Counted from the first letter of the stretch, positions 52,362 to 62,217 are shown. The stretch: DNA of 64,000 nucleotides from DATFMP01 sp035266845 (GCA_035266845.1 DATFMP010000018.1:1-64000); one strand, 5' to 3'. The notes: generated by a model not told the origin, from the letters alone. Translations and numbers: made by a program.

Positions 52362-53759
52362 TCAGGCGCCCAACTCCCGGACGTCCACGAAGTGGCCCGC
52401 GATGGCGGCGGCGGCGGCCATGGCCGGGCTGACCAGGTGCGTGCGGCCGCCGCGGCCCTGGCGGCCCTCGAAGTTGCGATTGGTTGTGGAGGCGCAGCGC
52501 TCGCCCGGCTGCAGCATGTCGCCGTTCATGGCGATGCACATGGAGCAGCCCGGCTCGCGCCAGGAGAAGCCCGCCTCGCTGAAGATGCGGTCCAGGCCCT
52601 CGGCCTCCGCCTGCTTGCGCACCAAGCCACTGCCCGGCACCACCATGGCCTGCACGGTGGAGGAGACCCGTTTGCCCTTCACGATGCGTGCGGCCTCGCG
52701 CAGGTCCTCGATGCGGCTGTTGGTGCACGAGCCGATGAACACGCGGTCCAGGGTCACGTCCGTCATCGCCGTGCCGGCACTCAGCCCCATGTATTCCAGA
52801 GCCCGCTCCCAGGCCCGGCGCTGGTCGTCGCTGGGGGCGTCGCGCGGGTCGGGCACGGCGCCATCGACGCCCGTCACCATGCCGGGATTGGTGCCCCAGG
52901 TGACCTGTGGCCCCAATCGCCCCGCGTCCACATGCACCTCGGTGTCGAAGCGCGCATCCGGGTCGCTGGGCAGCGCCTTCCAGGTGGCCAGGGCCTTGTC
53001 CCAATCCGCGCCCTGCGGCGCGAAGGGGCGGCCCTTCACGTAGGCGAAGGTCGTCTCGTCCGGGGCCACCATGCCCGTGCGCGCGCCGCCTTCGATGGTC
53101 ATGTTGCAGAGGGTCATGCGTGCTTCCATGCTCAGGGCGCGGATGGCCTCGCCGGCATACTCGATGGCGTGGCCCGTGCCCCCGGCGATGCCGATCTGGC
53201 CGATCATGGCCAGGATCAGATCCTTGCTGTAAATGCCCGGGCCGGTGACACCGTCGAAGGTAACGCGCATCCGCTTGGGCTTGTGCTGCAACACGGTCTG
53301 CGTGGCCATCACGTGCTCGGCCTCCGTGCTGCCGATGCCGAAGGCCAGGCAACCCAGCGCGCCATGGGTGGCCGTGTGGGAATCGCCGCAGCACAGCGTG
53401 ATGCCGGGCAGCGTGATGCCCTGCTCAGGCCCCACCACGTGCGTGATGCCGTTGCGGGCGTCATCCACGTCGAAGAAGTGATAGCCCATCTCCCGGTGCC
53501 CTTCGCGCATGGCCTCTACCAGCCGCGTCGCCTCCTCGTCGGCGTAGGGCCCGGTCTGGTTCACGGTGGGGATGGAATGGTCCAGCACGGCGAAGCTCTG
53601 CTGCGGCCGCCGCATCTTTAGGCCCTTCTGCTTCATGCGCAGGATGATACCGCCCTTCAGGTCGTGCAGCAGGTGGCGGTCCACGTAGAGGATGGTCTGC
53701 CCCCCCTCCATTCCCACCACGTGGGTGTCCCAGATCTTGTCGAACAGCGTCTTGCCCAT
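52362..53759 (-). CDS. leuC: 3-isopropylmalate dehydratase large subunit, copy adjacent to leuD
   Basis: 465 residues, normal for LeuC. CCGDSHTATHGALG and FIGSCTNSRIEDLREAARI carry 4Fe-4S ligands, with the third cysteine in EPGCSMCIAMNGDML. GERCASTTNRNFEGRQGRGG binds substrate. Isomerises 2- and 3-isopropylmalate in leucine synthesis. It is a tandem paralogue of the upstream gene (24 bp away). Confidence 0.95.
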   Translation of the reverse strand: MGKTLFDKIWDTHVVGMEGGQTILYVDRHLLHDLKGGIILRMKQKGLKMRRPQQSFAVLDHSIPTVNQTGPYADEEATRLVEAMREGHREMGYHFFDVDDARNGITHVVGPEQGITLPGITLCCGDSHTATHGALGCLAFGIGSTEAEHVMATQTVLQHKPKRMRVTFDGVTGPGIYSKDLILAMIGQIGIAGGTGHAIEYAGEAIRALSMEARMTLCNMTIEGGARTGMVAPDETTFAYVKGRPFAPQGADWDKALATWKALPSDPDARFDTEVHVDAGRLGPQVTWGTNPGMVTGVDGAVPDPRDAPSDDQRRAWERALEYMGLSAGTAMTDVTLDRVFIGSCTNSRIEDLREAARIVKGKRVSSTVQAMVVPGSGLVRKQAEAEGLDRIFSEAGFSWREPGCSMCIAMNGDMLQPGERCASTTNRNFEGRQGRGGRTHLVSPAMAAAAAIAGHFVDVRELGA

Positions 53760-53783
53760 CGTTTCGGCTCGATTGGTGGGCGA

Positions 53784-55199
53784 TCAGCCCAGGTTCAGCG
53801 TTCGCACGTCCACGAAGTGACCGGTCACACCGGCCGCCGCGGCCATCGCGGGGCTGACCAGGTGCGTGCGGCCGCCGGCGCCCTGGCGCCCTTCGAAGTT
53901 GCGGTTGGAGGTGGAGGCGCAGCGCTCGCCGGGGCTGAGCGTGTCCGGGTTCATCCCCAGGCACATGGAGCAGCCCGGCTCGCGCCATTCGCAGCCCGCA
54001 TCCAGGAACACACGGTGCAACCCTTCCGCCTCGGCCTGCTTGCGCACCAGGCCGCTGCCCGGCACCACCAGCACGCGCACACCCGGGGCCACCTTGCGAC
54101 CTTTGACGACGCGGGCGGCCTCGCGCAGGTCCTCGATGCGGCTGTTGGTACACGAGCCGATGAACACGGCGTCCACCTTGATGTCCATGATGGGCATGCC
54201 CGGCTGCAGATCCATGTAGGTGAGCGCGCGGCCCCACGATTCGCGCTCGTTGGCGTCGCGGCCGGTGGTGGGATCGGGCACTCGGCCGTCCACGCCCGTC
54301 ACCATGCCCGGGTTGGTGCCCCAGGTCACCTGCGGCACGAGGCCGGAGATGTCGAAGTCCACCACCTTGTCGTAGCCCGCACCCGCATCGCTGGGGAGTG
54401 TCTTCCAGTACGCCAGGGCGCGCTCCCAGTCCGCGCCCTGGGGCGCCATCGGGCGGCCGCTGAGGTACTGCAGGGTGGTGTCGTCCGGGGCGATCATGCC
54501 GGCGCGGGCGCCGGCTTCGATGGACATGTTGGAGACCGTCATGCGCTGTTCCATCGTCATGGCGCGGATGGCCTCCCCGGCATATTCGATCACGTGCCCC
54601 GTCCCGCCCCCAATGCCGATCTTGCCGATCAGGCCCAGGATCACGTCCTTGGAGGCCAGACCCGCGGGCAGGCGCCCGTCGATCCGCACCAGCATGGCCT
54701 TGGGCTTGGTCTGCAGCAGGGTCTGCGTGGCGAAGACGTGCTCCACCTCGCTGGTGCCGATCCCGAAGGCCAGCGCCCCGAAGGCCCCGTGGGTGGCCGT
54801 GTGCGAATCCCCGCAGACGATCGTCGTGCCCGGCTGCGTGAAGCCCTGCTCCGGCCCCACCACGTGCACGATGCCGTTGCGGTCGTCCGTCACGTCGAAC
54901 AATTCCACGCCAAAGGCAGGCGCGTTATTGCGCAGAGCCGCCACCTGGGCCGCGGCGATGGGATCGTCGATGGGCCCGCGCTGGTTCACCGTGGGGATGT
55001 TGTGGTCGATCACGCCCAGGGTGGCGTCCGGCCGGCGCAGGGGCCGCCCCGCCGCGCGCAGGCCCTCGAAGGCCTGCGGGGTGGTGACCTCATGGATCAG
55101 GTGGCGGTCGATATACAGCACCGTGCGGCCGCCCACCTCGCCCACCGCATGGGAAGCCCAGATCTTCTCGAACAGTGTCTTGCCGGCTGCTTGCGTCAT
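53784..55199 (-). CDS. leuC: 3-isopropylmalate dehydratase-type large subunit, second copy
   Basis: 471 residues from ATG 55199. All cluster ligands are kept (VCGDSHTATHGAFG, FIGSCTNSRIEDLREAARVV, EPGCSMCLGMNPDTL). It differs from the neighbouring copy mainly in the N-terminal substrate region (GVIDHNIPTVNQRGPIDDPI against AVLDHSIPTVNQTGPYADEE). The neighbour's sequence is clearly homologous throughout, so this is an old duplication. One of the two may act on another malate derivative such as citramalate or homoaconitate; which is the leucine enzyme is unknown. Confidence 0.92.
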   Translation of the reverse strand: MTQAAGKTLFEKIWASHAVGEVGGRTVLYIDRHLIHEVTTPQAFEGLRAAGRPLRRPDATLGVIDHNIPTVNQRGPIDDPIAAAQVAALRNNAPAFGVELFDVTDDRNGIVHVVGPEQGFTQPGTTIVCGDSHTATHGAFGALAFGIGTSEVEHVFATQTLLQTKPKAMLVRIDGRLPAGLASKDVILGLIGKIGIGGGTGHVIEYAGEAIRAMTMEQRMTVSNMSIEAGARAGMIAPDDTTLQYLSGRPMAPQGADWERALAYWKTLPSDAGAGYDKVVDFDISGLVPQVTWGTNPGMVTGVDGRVPDPTTGRDANERESWGRALTYMDLQPGMPIMDIKVDAVFIGSCTNSRIEDLREAARVVKGRKVAPGVRVLVVPGSGLVRKQAEAEGLHRVFLDAGCEWREPGCSMCLGMNPDTLSPGERCASTSNRNFEGRQGAGGRTHLVSPAMAAAAGVTGHFVDVRTLNLG

Positions 55200-55339
55200 G
55201 GCTGGCCCTGGCCTGCGGTGCCGGATGCGCCGCCGGGTTGATCCGGGAGCAGTGTGGCACCGGAGATGCGGATGCATGGCGGAAACGCGTGCGAATCCGC
55301 CCGATAACGCCGCAGGCTACTGCGCTCGCGCGGGATCGG

Positions 55340-56533
55340 TCAAGCGATGGGACGGGATGCGGTGGGGGACGCTGGCACCCTCGGCGCGAATGCGGCCGGC
55401 CCGCTCAACAGCAGCCGCACCAGATCCGCCTGCCGCCCGACGCCGGTCTTTCGGCGGATGGCGCGCAGGTGCACGCGCGCCGTGTGCCAACTGATGCGGA
55501 AGGACGCCGCGATCTCCGCCAGCTCGCGACCCTGCGCCAGGGCGGCGGCCAGATGCGCCTCGGCGATCGTGAAGCCGTAGAGCAGGCGCAGCGCGTCCGC
55601 ATCCAGCGGCTGGGCAGCGCCCGGCTCGCCGATGAACACCGCGGCGCACAGCGGCTCCGGCCCGAGCGCCCGCAGGCCGTCGCGGCCTGCCGGGAGCGGC
55701 GCCACCAGCACCTGCAGGGGAGGCAGCGGAGGCCGGCGGAGCCGCAGCGCTGCGCCAGCGCCGGCGGCGCCCCCCCGCCCCAGTCCGATGCGGACAGCAT
55801 TGTCCAACATACGTGCAAAATGTTCGGCCTGGGCCGCGTCGCTTGTCGTCAGGCGCCGGCCCCAGCGGCGCAGGCCCTCGCCCTGCCGCAGGATGGCCTC
55901 CGCGCGGGCATTGGCCCAGCGGAAGGTACCGAACTCGCCGATGAGCACCAAGCCGAAGTCCAGCCCATTCAGCAGTGCCTCCGCCCATCCTTCAACCGCC
56001 CCCGTGCCCTTCAGGCGGCGGTTGATGGCGAGCGCACGCGTCAGGTGCGGCCCCAGTGTGTGCAGCGTCCGCAGCTCGCCGTCACCGTGAGGACCCTGCG
56101 TTCGCGGCCGCTCCACGTTGAGGAACGTGATGCGGTCGCCCGATCGCTCCAGCCAGACGCCGGCGACGTGGTGCATGTCCTGGGGCTTCATCCAGTCATT
56201 GTAGTATTCCGTTCCCATCAGTTCGGGCTCGGAAAGAACCTGCGCGCCGTGGAACGTCTGCTCCGGCGTGGCATGCTGCAGGAATGGCATGCGGTAGGGG
56301 TACAGGTCCGCGTAGTAGTCGTGCAGGCTCTGCAAATACGCACGATCCAGGTTGTACGCTTGCAGGAAGGGGATCGCGTGCGTGCCGAAGTCGCCACACG
56401 CGAAAACGGTCGAGTGCGAGTGCACCGCCCGCGCAATCTCGCCTAGTACCGCCGGCCAGCACGCCGGGTCGGTGCCCGCCTCGTAGATGCGCCCAATCAG
56501 CTCGTGTACAGCGTCCTGCACTCCCGGTTTCAT
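55340..56533 (-). CDS. LuxR-type transcriptional regulator (1)
   Basis: 397 residues from ATG 56533, with GGAGAGAGG just upstream. A C-terminal LuxR/GerE helix-turn-helix (GFTIAEAHLAAALAQGRELAEIAASFRISWHTARVHL) follows a PAS-like middle (GLVLIGEFGTFRWANARAEAIL) and an N-terminal sensor domain of unknown kind. There is no phospho-acceptor receiver domain and no quorum-sensing autoinducer domain signature. The next gene upstream encodes a paralogue; both share the Glu-Tyr-Tyr-Asn-Asp-Trp motif in the sensor part. Confidence 0.87.
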   Translation of the reverse strand: MKPGVQDAVHELIGRIYEAGTDPACWPAVLGEIARAVHSHSTVFACGDFGTHAIPFLQAYNLDRAYLQSLHDYYADLYPYRMPFLQHATPEQTFHGAQVLSEPELMGTEYYNDWMKPQDMHHVAGVWLERSGDRITFLNVERPRTQGPHGDGELRTLHTLGPHLTRALAINRRLKGTGAVEGWAEALLNGLDFGLVLIGEFGTFRWANARAEAILRQGEGLRRWGRRLTTSDAAQAEHFARMLDNAVRIGLGRGGAAGAGAALRLRRPPLPPLQVLVAPLPAGRDGLRALGPEPLCAAVFIGEPGAAQPLDADALRLLYGFTIAEAHLAAALAQGRELAEIAASFRISWHTARVHLRAIRRKTGVGRQADLVRLLLSGPAAFAPRVPASPTASRPIA

Positions 56534-56590
56534 GCCTCTCTCCGCTAAGAGGCTCTGCTCACCGTGGATCGCCGGACTGCTCACGCCCAC

Positions 56591-56620
56591 ATTATGTAGC
56601 TCTTGTATAATGACTGTAGC
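56591..56620 (-). promoter_or_regulatory. Candidate promoter of LuxR-type gene 1
   Basis: On the minus strand CATAAT (56596-56591) is a good -10; GCTACA (56620-56615) is a weak -35 with 18-bp spacing. The start would be near 56584, 50 bases before the ATG. Confidence 0.4.
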
Positions 56621-56755
56621 GCGACCCACGCTTGGCGCGCAAGAAATCCGCTCAGGAAGCCGGTTTGCGGTCCGCTGAGCGACGGTGCCGTGCGAGCGCC
56701 GATTGAATCTGCCGTCGCGACGGATCGGCCAGCGCACGCGGATCATACGCCCCGG

Positions 56756-57931
56756 TCAGAGGGGGCGCGGCGCGAAGGCGGCCGGGCCGCTCAGCAGCAA
56801 TCGCACCAGGTCCGCCTGCCGCCGGACGCCGGTCTTGTCGTAGATGGTGCGCAGTTGCGCGCGCGCCGTATTGCGGGCTATTCCGAAGGCCTCCGCAATC
56901 TCGGTCAGCTCGCGGCCCTCGGCCACGGCCACGGCCAGTCGAGCCTCCGCGGGCGTGAGATGGTACAGCAGCCGCAGCACGGCCGCGTCCAGTGGGTCGG
57001 GCGCACCGGGTTCGCTGATCAGCACCGCGGCACAGATGCGGCGCGGGGACAGCAGCGATAGCGGGGAATCGGAGGCGGGCACCGGCGCCACCAACACCCG
57101 CAATGGTGACCGCCCGTTGAGTCCGTGCAGCCGCAGGGCTCCACCCGGGTGCAGGCCCTGCCCTCGCCCCGTCCGCACAGTCAGCTCCAGCAGCGCCTCC
57201 AGCGCAACCTGATCACGGTGCCCCTCAGCGACCAGCCGGCCGCCCTCCAGGCGCAAACGCGGCTCAGCTGCCATGAGCGACTCAGCGCGCTTGTTGAAGA
57301 ATGCCGGGCGGCCATACGCGTCGATCAGGACCACGCCAACGGGCAGGCCGTCCAGCAGCGCCTGGGCCCCTGTGGCCTGCCGCCCCAGATACCCCAGAGT
57401 AGCGCCCACCTGCAGTGCGCGACACACGTGGGGATACAGCCTTTCCAGCACCTCCAGGGAGTTCACGCCAAAGGGGCCCACTTGGCGCTGCCGCTCGAAG
57501 TCGAGTTGGCCTCGCATGGCACCCTGGCGGTAGACGAAGGCGCCGAGGTGATAGTTGATGCCCTGCGGCCCCAGCCAGTCGTTGTAGTACTCGCTGCGGG
57601 GCATCACCTCATCGTACACGAACGGTGTCGCTACACCCGGACGGCGCAGTTCGTGAGAGGAGTAGTAGGTGCCCTCGTAGGTCGCGAAGAATTCCGCGTA
57701 CGGGTTGATCCACCAGTAGTATTCATCGAAAGACGGCCACACGGCCGGATCGATGCCCGCGGAACGCAGGAAGACGACGGCGTTCTGCTCGTAGTCAGGG
57801 AGTAGCAACACGGCGGACGTGGCCTCCACGCACGTCACCATGCCCGCCAGGCACGCTTCCCAGCGGTCCGGGTCCAGCGCCGCCTCATAGATCAGCGGCA
57901 ACACGCCGACGAGTGCGTGCTCGTCTTCCAT
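56756..57931 (-). CDS. LuxR-type transcriptional regulator (2)
   Basis: 391 residues, paralogous to the next gene along. The C-terminal helix-turn-helix reads HLTPAEARLAVAVAEGRELTEIAEAFGIARNTARAQL; the PAS-like middle has GVVLIDAYGRPAFFNKRAESLM; the sensor half contains SEYYNDWLGPQG. It follows the acyl-CoA ligase gene on the same strand by about 80 bp, so an acyl-CoA or fatty acid might be its signal; that is inference. Confidence 0.87.
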   Translation of the reverse strand: MEDEHALVGVLPLIYEAALDPDRWEACLAGMVTCVEATSAVLLLPDYEQNAVVFLRSAGIDPAVWPSFDEYYWWINPYAEFFATYEGTYYSSHELRRPGVATPFVYDEVMPRSEYYNDWLGPQGINYHLGAFVYRQGAMRGQLDFERQRQVGPFGVNSLEVLERLYPHVCRALQVGATLGYLGRQATGAQALLDGLPVGVVLIDAYGRPAFFNKRAESLMAAEPRLRLEGGRLVAEGHRDQVALEALLELTVRTGRGQGLHPGGALRLHGLNGRSPLRVLVAPVPASDSPLSLLSPRRICAAVLISEPGAPDPLDAAVLRLLYHLTPAEARLAVAVAEGRELTEIAEAFGIARNTARAQLRTIYDKTGVRRQADLVRLLLSGPAAFAPRPL

Positions 57932-58012
57932 GCCCTTCCCCCGTGCTTATCCCGGCGCTGCCGCGAGAGACCCAGTTCTCCTCTTCGATTCCGGCAGGCC
58001 GTTACCCGGCCG

Positions 58013-59533
58013 CTACCGAGCCTCCCCAAAGGCCTGCTTGACGGCCTCGCGATCGATCCCACCCCCGTCCGTGCGGGGCAGCACGTTGGTGAAGAAGACT
58101 CGCTTGGGGCGTTTGAAGCGGGCGATCCGGCCGCCCACATGGTCGATCACGCCCGGCTCGGAGAGCGCGTGGCCCTGGGGCGCCTGCACCACAGCGCGCA
58201 CGGCCTCGCCCCACTCGGCATCCGGCACCCCGAACACGCACACGGCCTCCACGCCCGCGATCTCCATGATCACGGATTCCACCTCCGCCGGGTACACGTT
58301 CTCCCCGCCCGGCTTGATCAGCTCCTTCTCCGGCTTGCGCCGGACGTAGTGCAGGTAACCGTCATCGTCGAAGCGCCCTACGTCGCCCGTGTGGTGCCAG
58401 CCCCCGCGGAAGGTGTGCTCTGTCACGTCCGGCTGACCGTAGTACTCCTTCATCACCAGCGGCCCGCGCACGAGGATCTCGCCCGGCTGGCCCGTGGACA
58501 CGTCGCTGTCATAGTCGTCCACCAGGCGCACGATGGCCAGCGGCCCTGGCCTGCCCGCAGCGCCGGGACGCTCTGCGACGGGTTGCAGCGTGACGAAGCC
58601 GGTGGTCTCCGACTGCCCGAATCCGGTCCAGAATTGAGCGCCCGTGCGCTTGTGCAGCAGTTCGATGGTGTCCGGACTCTCCAGTCCAGAGACGATGCGC
58701 AGGGAAGCTAGCTGGCTCTTGGCCTTCTCGGCCGCCCCGAGCAGATTCAGCAGCACAGGGGGAAAGTCGGAGATGTGCGTGCCACCATACTCGTCAATCA
58801 GGTGCACGGCCTCCGCCGGGTCGTACTTGGGCATGACCACGTTGCAGCCGCCGGCATGCATCACCGCCAGGGTCATACCCAGCGCGGCAATATGAAACAG
58901 TGGCAGCGCCACGATGTTCACGTCCGCCTCCGTCACACCCATCAGGGCCATGGCCTGCAGATTCGCCGCCAGCACGTTGGCGTGGCTGAGGGCTGCCCCG
59001 CGCGGAATGATGTCCACCGCGGCCGTGCTGATGACGCAGAACGTATCGTCCGGGCTCACCTCCGGACGCGGCGGCGGCGCCACGTCAGCGTAGAGCGTCT
59101 CGAAGGGCTGCATTCCCACCGCCGCCTCAGCCCCGAACTGATACCAGTGCGGGATGTCTTTTCGGGTCGAGGCCCAATCGCCGATCAATCCCAGACTCTG
59201 CGTGTCCACGACCATCATCACCGGCTGTGCGCGCTCCAGCACGCGCCCTACCTCCTCGCTGGAAAGCCGCCAGTTGATGGGATAGGCGATGAGCCCTTGC
59301 CGCGCGCACGCGCCGTACAGCTCCAGGTAGCCAGGGTCGTTCTGCGCCAGGATGCACACGCGCTGCCCCGGTTGCAGACCGCGGGCCACCAACCCGGCCG
59401 CCAGGGAATCCACGCGGATCATCAGCTCGGCGAAGGTCTGGCGGCGACCCTCGAACACCACGGCCGGCCGCTTGGCGTGGAGTTGGGCATTGCGCACCAA
59501 CAGATCATAGACGGTGAAGCCTGCGACGCTCAT
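58013..59533 (-). CDS. AMP-forming acyl-CoA synthetase
   Basis: 506 residues from ATG 59533, preceded by GAGAGAG. The adenylate-forming fold is shown by PINWRLSSEEVGRVLE, FGQSETTGFV, WHHTGDVGRFDDDGYLHYVRR and KPGGENVYPAEVESVI (the last with the acyl-CoA ligase hinge). The usual TSGTTGxPKG phosphate loop is replaced by Thr-Ala-Ala-Val-Asp-Ile-Ile-Pro-Arg-Gly-Ala, a variant found in some fatty-acid and aryl ligases. The substrate is unknown; the regulators downstream may control it. Confidence 0.9.
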   Translation of the reverse strand: MSVAGFTVYDLLVRNAQLHAKRPAVVFEGRRQTFAELMIRVDSLAAGLVARGLQPGQRVCILAQNDPGYLELYGACARQGLIAYPINWRLSSEEVGRVLERAQPVMMVVDTQSLGLIGDWASTRKDIPHWYQFGAEAAVGMQPFETLYADVAPPPRPEVSPDDTFCVISTAAVDIIPRGAALSHANVLAANLQAMALMGVTEADVNIVALPLFHIAALGMTLAVMHAGGCNVVMPKYDPAEAVHLIDEYGGTHISDFPPVLLNLLGAAEKAKSQLASLRIVSGLESPDTIELLHKRTGAQFWTGFGQSETTGFVTLQPVAERPGAAGRPGPLAIVRLVDDYDSDVSTGQPGEILVRGPLVMKEYYGQPDVTEHTFRGGWHHTGDVGRFDDDGYLHYVRRKPEKELIKPGGENVYPAEVESVIMEIAGVEAVCVFGVPDAEWGEAVRAVVQAPQGHALSEPGVIDHVGGRIARFKRPKRVFFTNVLPRTDGGGIDREAVKQAFGEAR

Positions 59534-59628
59534 CGCTCTCTCTCGGCTTGGGAATGCCTGGGGGGTTGCGCCCACCTATACCAGTCCGGGCGCGCGGCTG
59601 CCAAGGCCCGCGGGCGCGCAGCACGGGC

Positions 59629-60738
59629 TCAGGCGCCCGGCCGGATGCGCAACAGTTCCCGGTCGCGCACGCGCTTCACCTGCTCACGATTGAGCAGGTT
59701 GTTCAGGCGCACGCGTGCCTCCTCGCCCAGGCCACGAAACTGTCCGCGCACCAGGTAGTGCCCATCGACCATCGGTGCGCGCGAGAGCACCTCCAGCATC
59801 AGCCGCATGGGCTGGCCATGCACCTCGAAGCTGAGCTGAGCCAAGCCCCGTTCCGCCAAGGGCTCCGGCACCATCAGCGATGCGCCGCCGTAGCTCAGGT
59901 CCAGCAGACGGCCGTCGCCCTTGTGGCTCGGCATACCGCCGCCCCGGCCCAGCCGGCGGCCCAGCTCCGAGCGCTCGAGAAACTGGTAGGTGCAGGGCAG
60001 ATCCACCGAGAGCCGGAAGGCGTTGCGGTGCTCGGCGGCGGAATCGCGGAAGGCATGCCGCGCCCGTAGGGCGGGGAAGGCTCCCCCGCCCACCGGCTCC
60101 AGGTCAAGCCGGAACACCGCCTCGCCGCCGCGCTCCCGCCAGTAGAGCAGGAATACCCGCGGGTTGCGCTCCAGCAGGCTGCGGATCTCCTCATCGGGCG
60201 CCAGATCGATCAGCAGGTAGTCCTCGTTCACGTCCAGCAGCGCGCAGTACAGATCCAGCTTCTCCTCACCGATGTTGGCGATAAGCCGCACGGGAAGGTC
60301 CGCCAACAGTTGGCGCGTGGAAACCAGCGCGATCTCGGGATTCATCACATTGAGATGCAGCGCCTGGCGCAGCCGCCCCAGGTTCCCAAACGTAGCGTCG
60401 TCCCCCTCCTCCACGAGACGCTCGGCCGCACGCTCGAAGGCCTCGGCATCCTGGATAAAGGCGTACTCATCCGTGGCGTTGGCATACCGCATCAGCTTGC
60501 GCAGCACGGCCCGCACCGCCGGCGTCATGTGGTGCTCGCTGGAGAAGCGATCCAACTGCGAGCGCCGCCGCCGGTTCCGCATCCAATGTTGCACCCGCCG
60601 ATGCAACACCACCGTCACCAGCACGGTAAGCGCCAGCGCCAGCAACAGCAGCGCGATGTTGCGCACCACCTCTGCCGTGAGACCAGGAAACCGGAAGAAG
60701 CTGAGGTCGGACAGCGGTGACTTGTCGTCTGCTGCCAT
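59629..60738 (-). CDS. Membrane-anchored PilZ-domain protein
   Basis: 369 residues. One N-terminal membrane helix (NIALLLLALALTVLVTVVL) is followed by a helical region and a C-terminal PilZ domain. The c-di-GMP motif is present as RNAFR and, about 45 residues later, Asp-Leu-Ser-Tyr-Gly-Gly. It likely reads out c-di-GMP at the inner membrane. Related YcgR-type proteins slow flagella, but no motility gene is near. Confidence 0.85.
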   Translation of the reverse strand: MAADDKSPLSDLSFFRFPGLTAEVVRNIALLLLALALTVLVTVVLHRRVQHWMRNRRRRSQLDRFSSEHHMTPAVRAVLRKLMRYANATDEYAFIQDAEAFERAAERLVEEGDDATFGNLGRLRQALHLNVMNPEIALVSTRQLLADLPVRLIANIGEEKLDLYCALLDVNEDYLLIDLAPDEEIRSLLERNPRVFLLYWRERGGEAVFRLDLEPVGGGAFPALRARHAFRDSAAEHRNAFRLSVDLPCTYQFLERSELGRRLGRGGGMPSHKGDGRLLDLSYGGASLMVPEPLAERGLAQLSFEVHGQPMRLMLEVLSRAPMVDGHYLVRGQFRGLGEEARVRLNNLLNREQVKRVRDRELLRIRPGA

Positions 60739-60885
60739 GCTGGGGCCTCCCTCGCGACACGATGCGGGCGCGGTATTCTATCCTGTGCTTCGGGCGGGCA
60801 CAGCGCCCACGAACCGCCCCCAACAGGTCCGGGTGTGCTGCGGCGACGCAGGCCGGAGTCTGGCCGCGGCTCCCCAGACCGGCGC

Positions 60886-62217
60886 CTAGTCCCCCTCGAA
60901 CGAGCTCGGCAGGAGATTGAAGGGCAGCAGGCGGATCAGGACGGGTAGAATCAGGCTGCCCCCGGGCAGGGCGAAGATCGCCAGGGCCGGGATCGTCTTG
61001 AGGACATCCAGCAGTTGCTGCCGCACCTTGCGCTTCTCCTCCCCGCTGAGTGGCGTGTGGGTGGACTTCATCAGCAGGCTGTACAGCTCCTGCGTTTCGC
61101 GAATCTCTTGCACGATGCGATGCAGGTTGCGGCGAATCGCCACCTGCGCCCCCATGCGCAGATGGTCGCTGACGTTGAGCAACGCCGGGCGATCCTGGAA
61201 GATGCGCAACTGCGCTTCCTGGTGCAGAATGAACACCTCCAGTGCCAGCTGGCTTTGGCTCAACTCTTCGTTCCACAACTCCAGCATCTCCACAACCTCT
61301 TTAAGGAAGGTTTCCTCCTCGGGGCTGAGGTCGCGATCCACCAGAATGGTCATCAGCACGGCATCGAGCATGAAGCGCCGTACGAGCCAGGGCATCTGGG
61401 GAATCTCGATGCCATCCAGCACCAGCCCCTGGGCCAGCGCCGCACGCAGCGCCGCCACGCGGTCCGCAGGGAGGCTGGACGAGCGGATGAACCAGGCAAT
61501 GAGCCGCTGCTCGGCGCGCCCGATGCCCTCGCTCGCGGCCGCCGCGGCGATCATGAGGCGGATCAGCAACTCGCGTTGCGTGCGCTGGCGCCGGGCCAGT
61601 TCCCGCTGGTGTTCCTCCGCCGCGTCCGGGTCCACCAACATGCGCCGCTGCCAGGCCATGGCGTAGTACAGGTCGAGGAACAGGAAGCTATTGTAGTAGT
61701 TCCCCGGAAGCCGCAGCAGCTCCGTGCCCATCCCAATGCGTTCGCGCAGGGCCCGCTCCAGCAGCGCGTTCGCATCGCGACGCCCAGGCAGCGAGACCCA
61801 GCGCGGCAGGGCCACGCGCGCAGCGGGCCGGTCGCCATCCCTGTGAGTGAAGTAGGCCGCCGCCAACTGGAGGGCCGGCTGGAAGTGCTCTGCCTCGTCG
61901 GCGAGGCCCGCCAGCAGGTAGTGCCGGTCCGCCACAAGGCAGGCGAACAGGCTGTCCAGGAAGATCAGGTGCACCCGCTCGGTCACGCCCATGTAGGCGG
62001 CACCGGGGTACTCCTGGTCGGGAAATGGCAGACCGATGGGAAAGCCGTACAGCAGGCCGGTGGGCTGCAGGAAGTAATAGATCGCCTCGTCCAGCTCGTG
62101 GTGGATGCCGGTATCCTCCAGCACCCGCACGCCCGTGGACGGCAATTCGTTCGCAAATGGATGGGTAGCGCGGTACCCCAGATACCGCTGCAGCCACCCG
62201 GACTTTTCGAAGTTCAT
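60886..62217 (-). CDS. LETM1-like protein with TerB-like helical region
   Basis: 443 residues from ATG 62217; ATG 62286 would add 23 residues of poor protein character. The last 60 residues (EEKRKVRQQLLDVLKTIPAL, then ALPGGSLILPVLIRLLPFNL) closely resemble the C-terminal stretch of LETM1-like proteins, here a membrane segment after a charged helix. The middle (LIRLMIAAAAASEGIGRAEQ, VLMTILVDRDLSPEEETFLK) looks TerB-like. Mitochondrial LETM1 handles cations; bacterial relatives are uncharacterised. Confidence 0.75.
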   Translation of the reverse strand: MNFEKSGWLQRYLGYRATHPFANELPSTGVRVLEDTGIHHELDEAIYYFLQPTGLLYGFPIGLPFPDQEYPGAAYMGVTERVHLIFLDSLFACLVADRHYLLAGLADEAEHFQPALQLAAAYFTHRDGDRPAARVALPRWVSLPGRRDANALLERALRERIGMGTELLRLPGNYYNSFLFLDLYYAMAWQRRMLVDPDAAEEHQRELARRQRTQRELLIRLMIAAAAASEGIGRAEQRLIAWFIRSSSLPADRVAALRAALAQGLVLDGIEIPQMPWLVRRFMLDAVLMTILVDRDLSPEEETFLKEVVEMLELWNEELSQSQLALEVFILHQEAQLRIFQDRPALLNVSDHLRMGAQVAIRRNLHRIVQEIRETQELYSLLMKSTHTPLSGEEKRKVRQQLLDVLKTIPALAIFALPGGSLILPVLIRLLPFNLLPSSFEGD

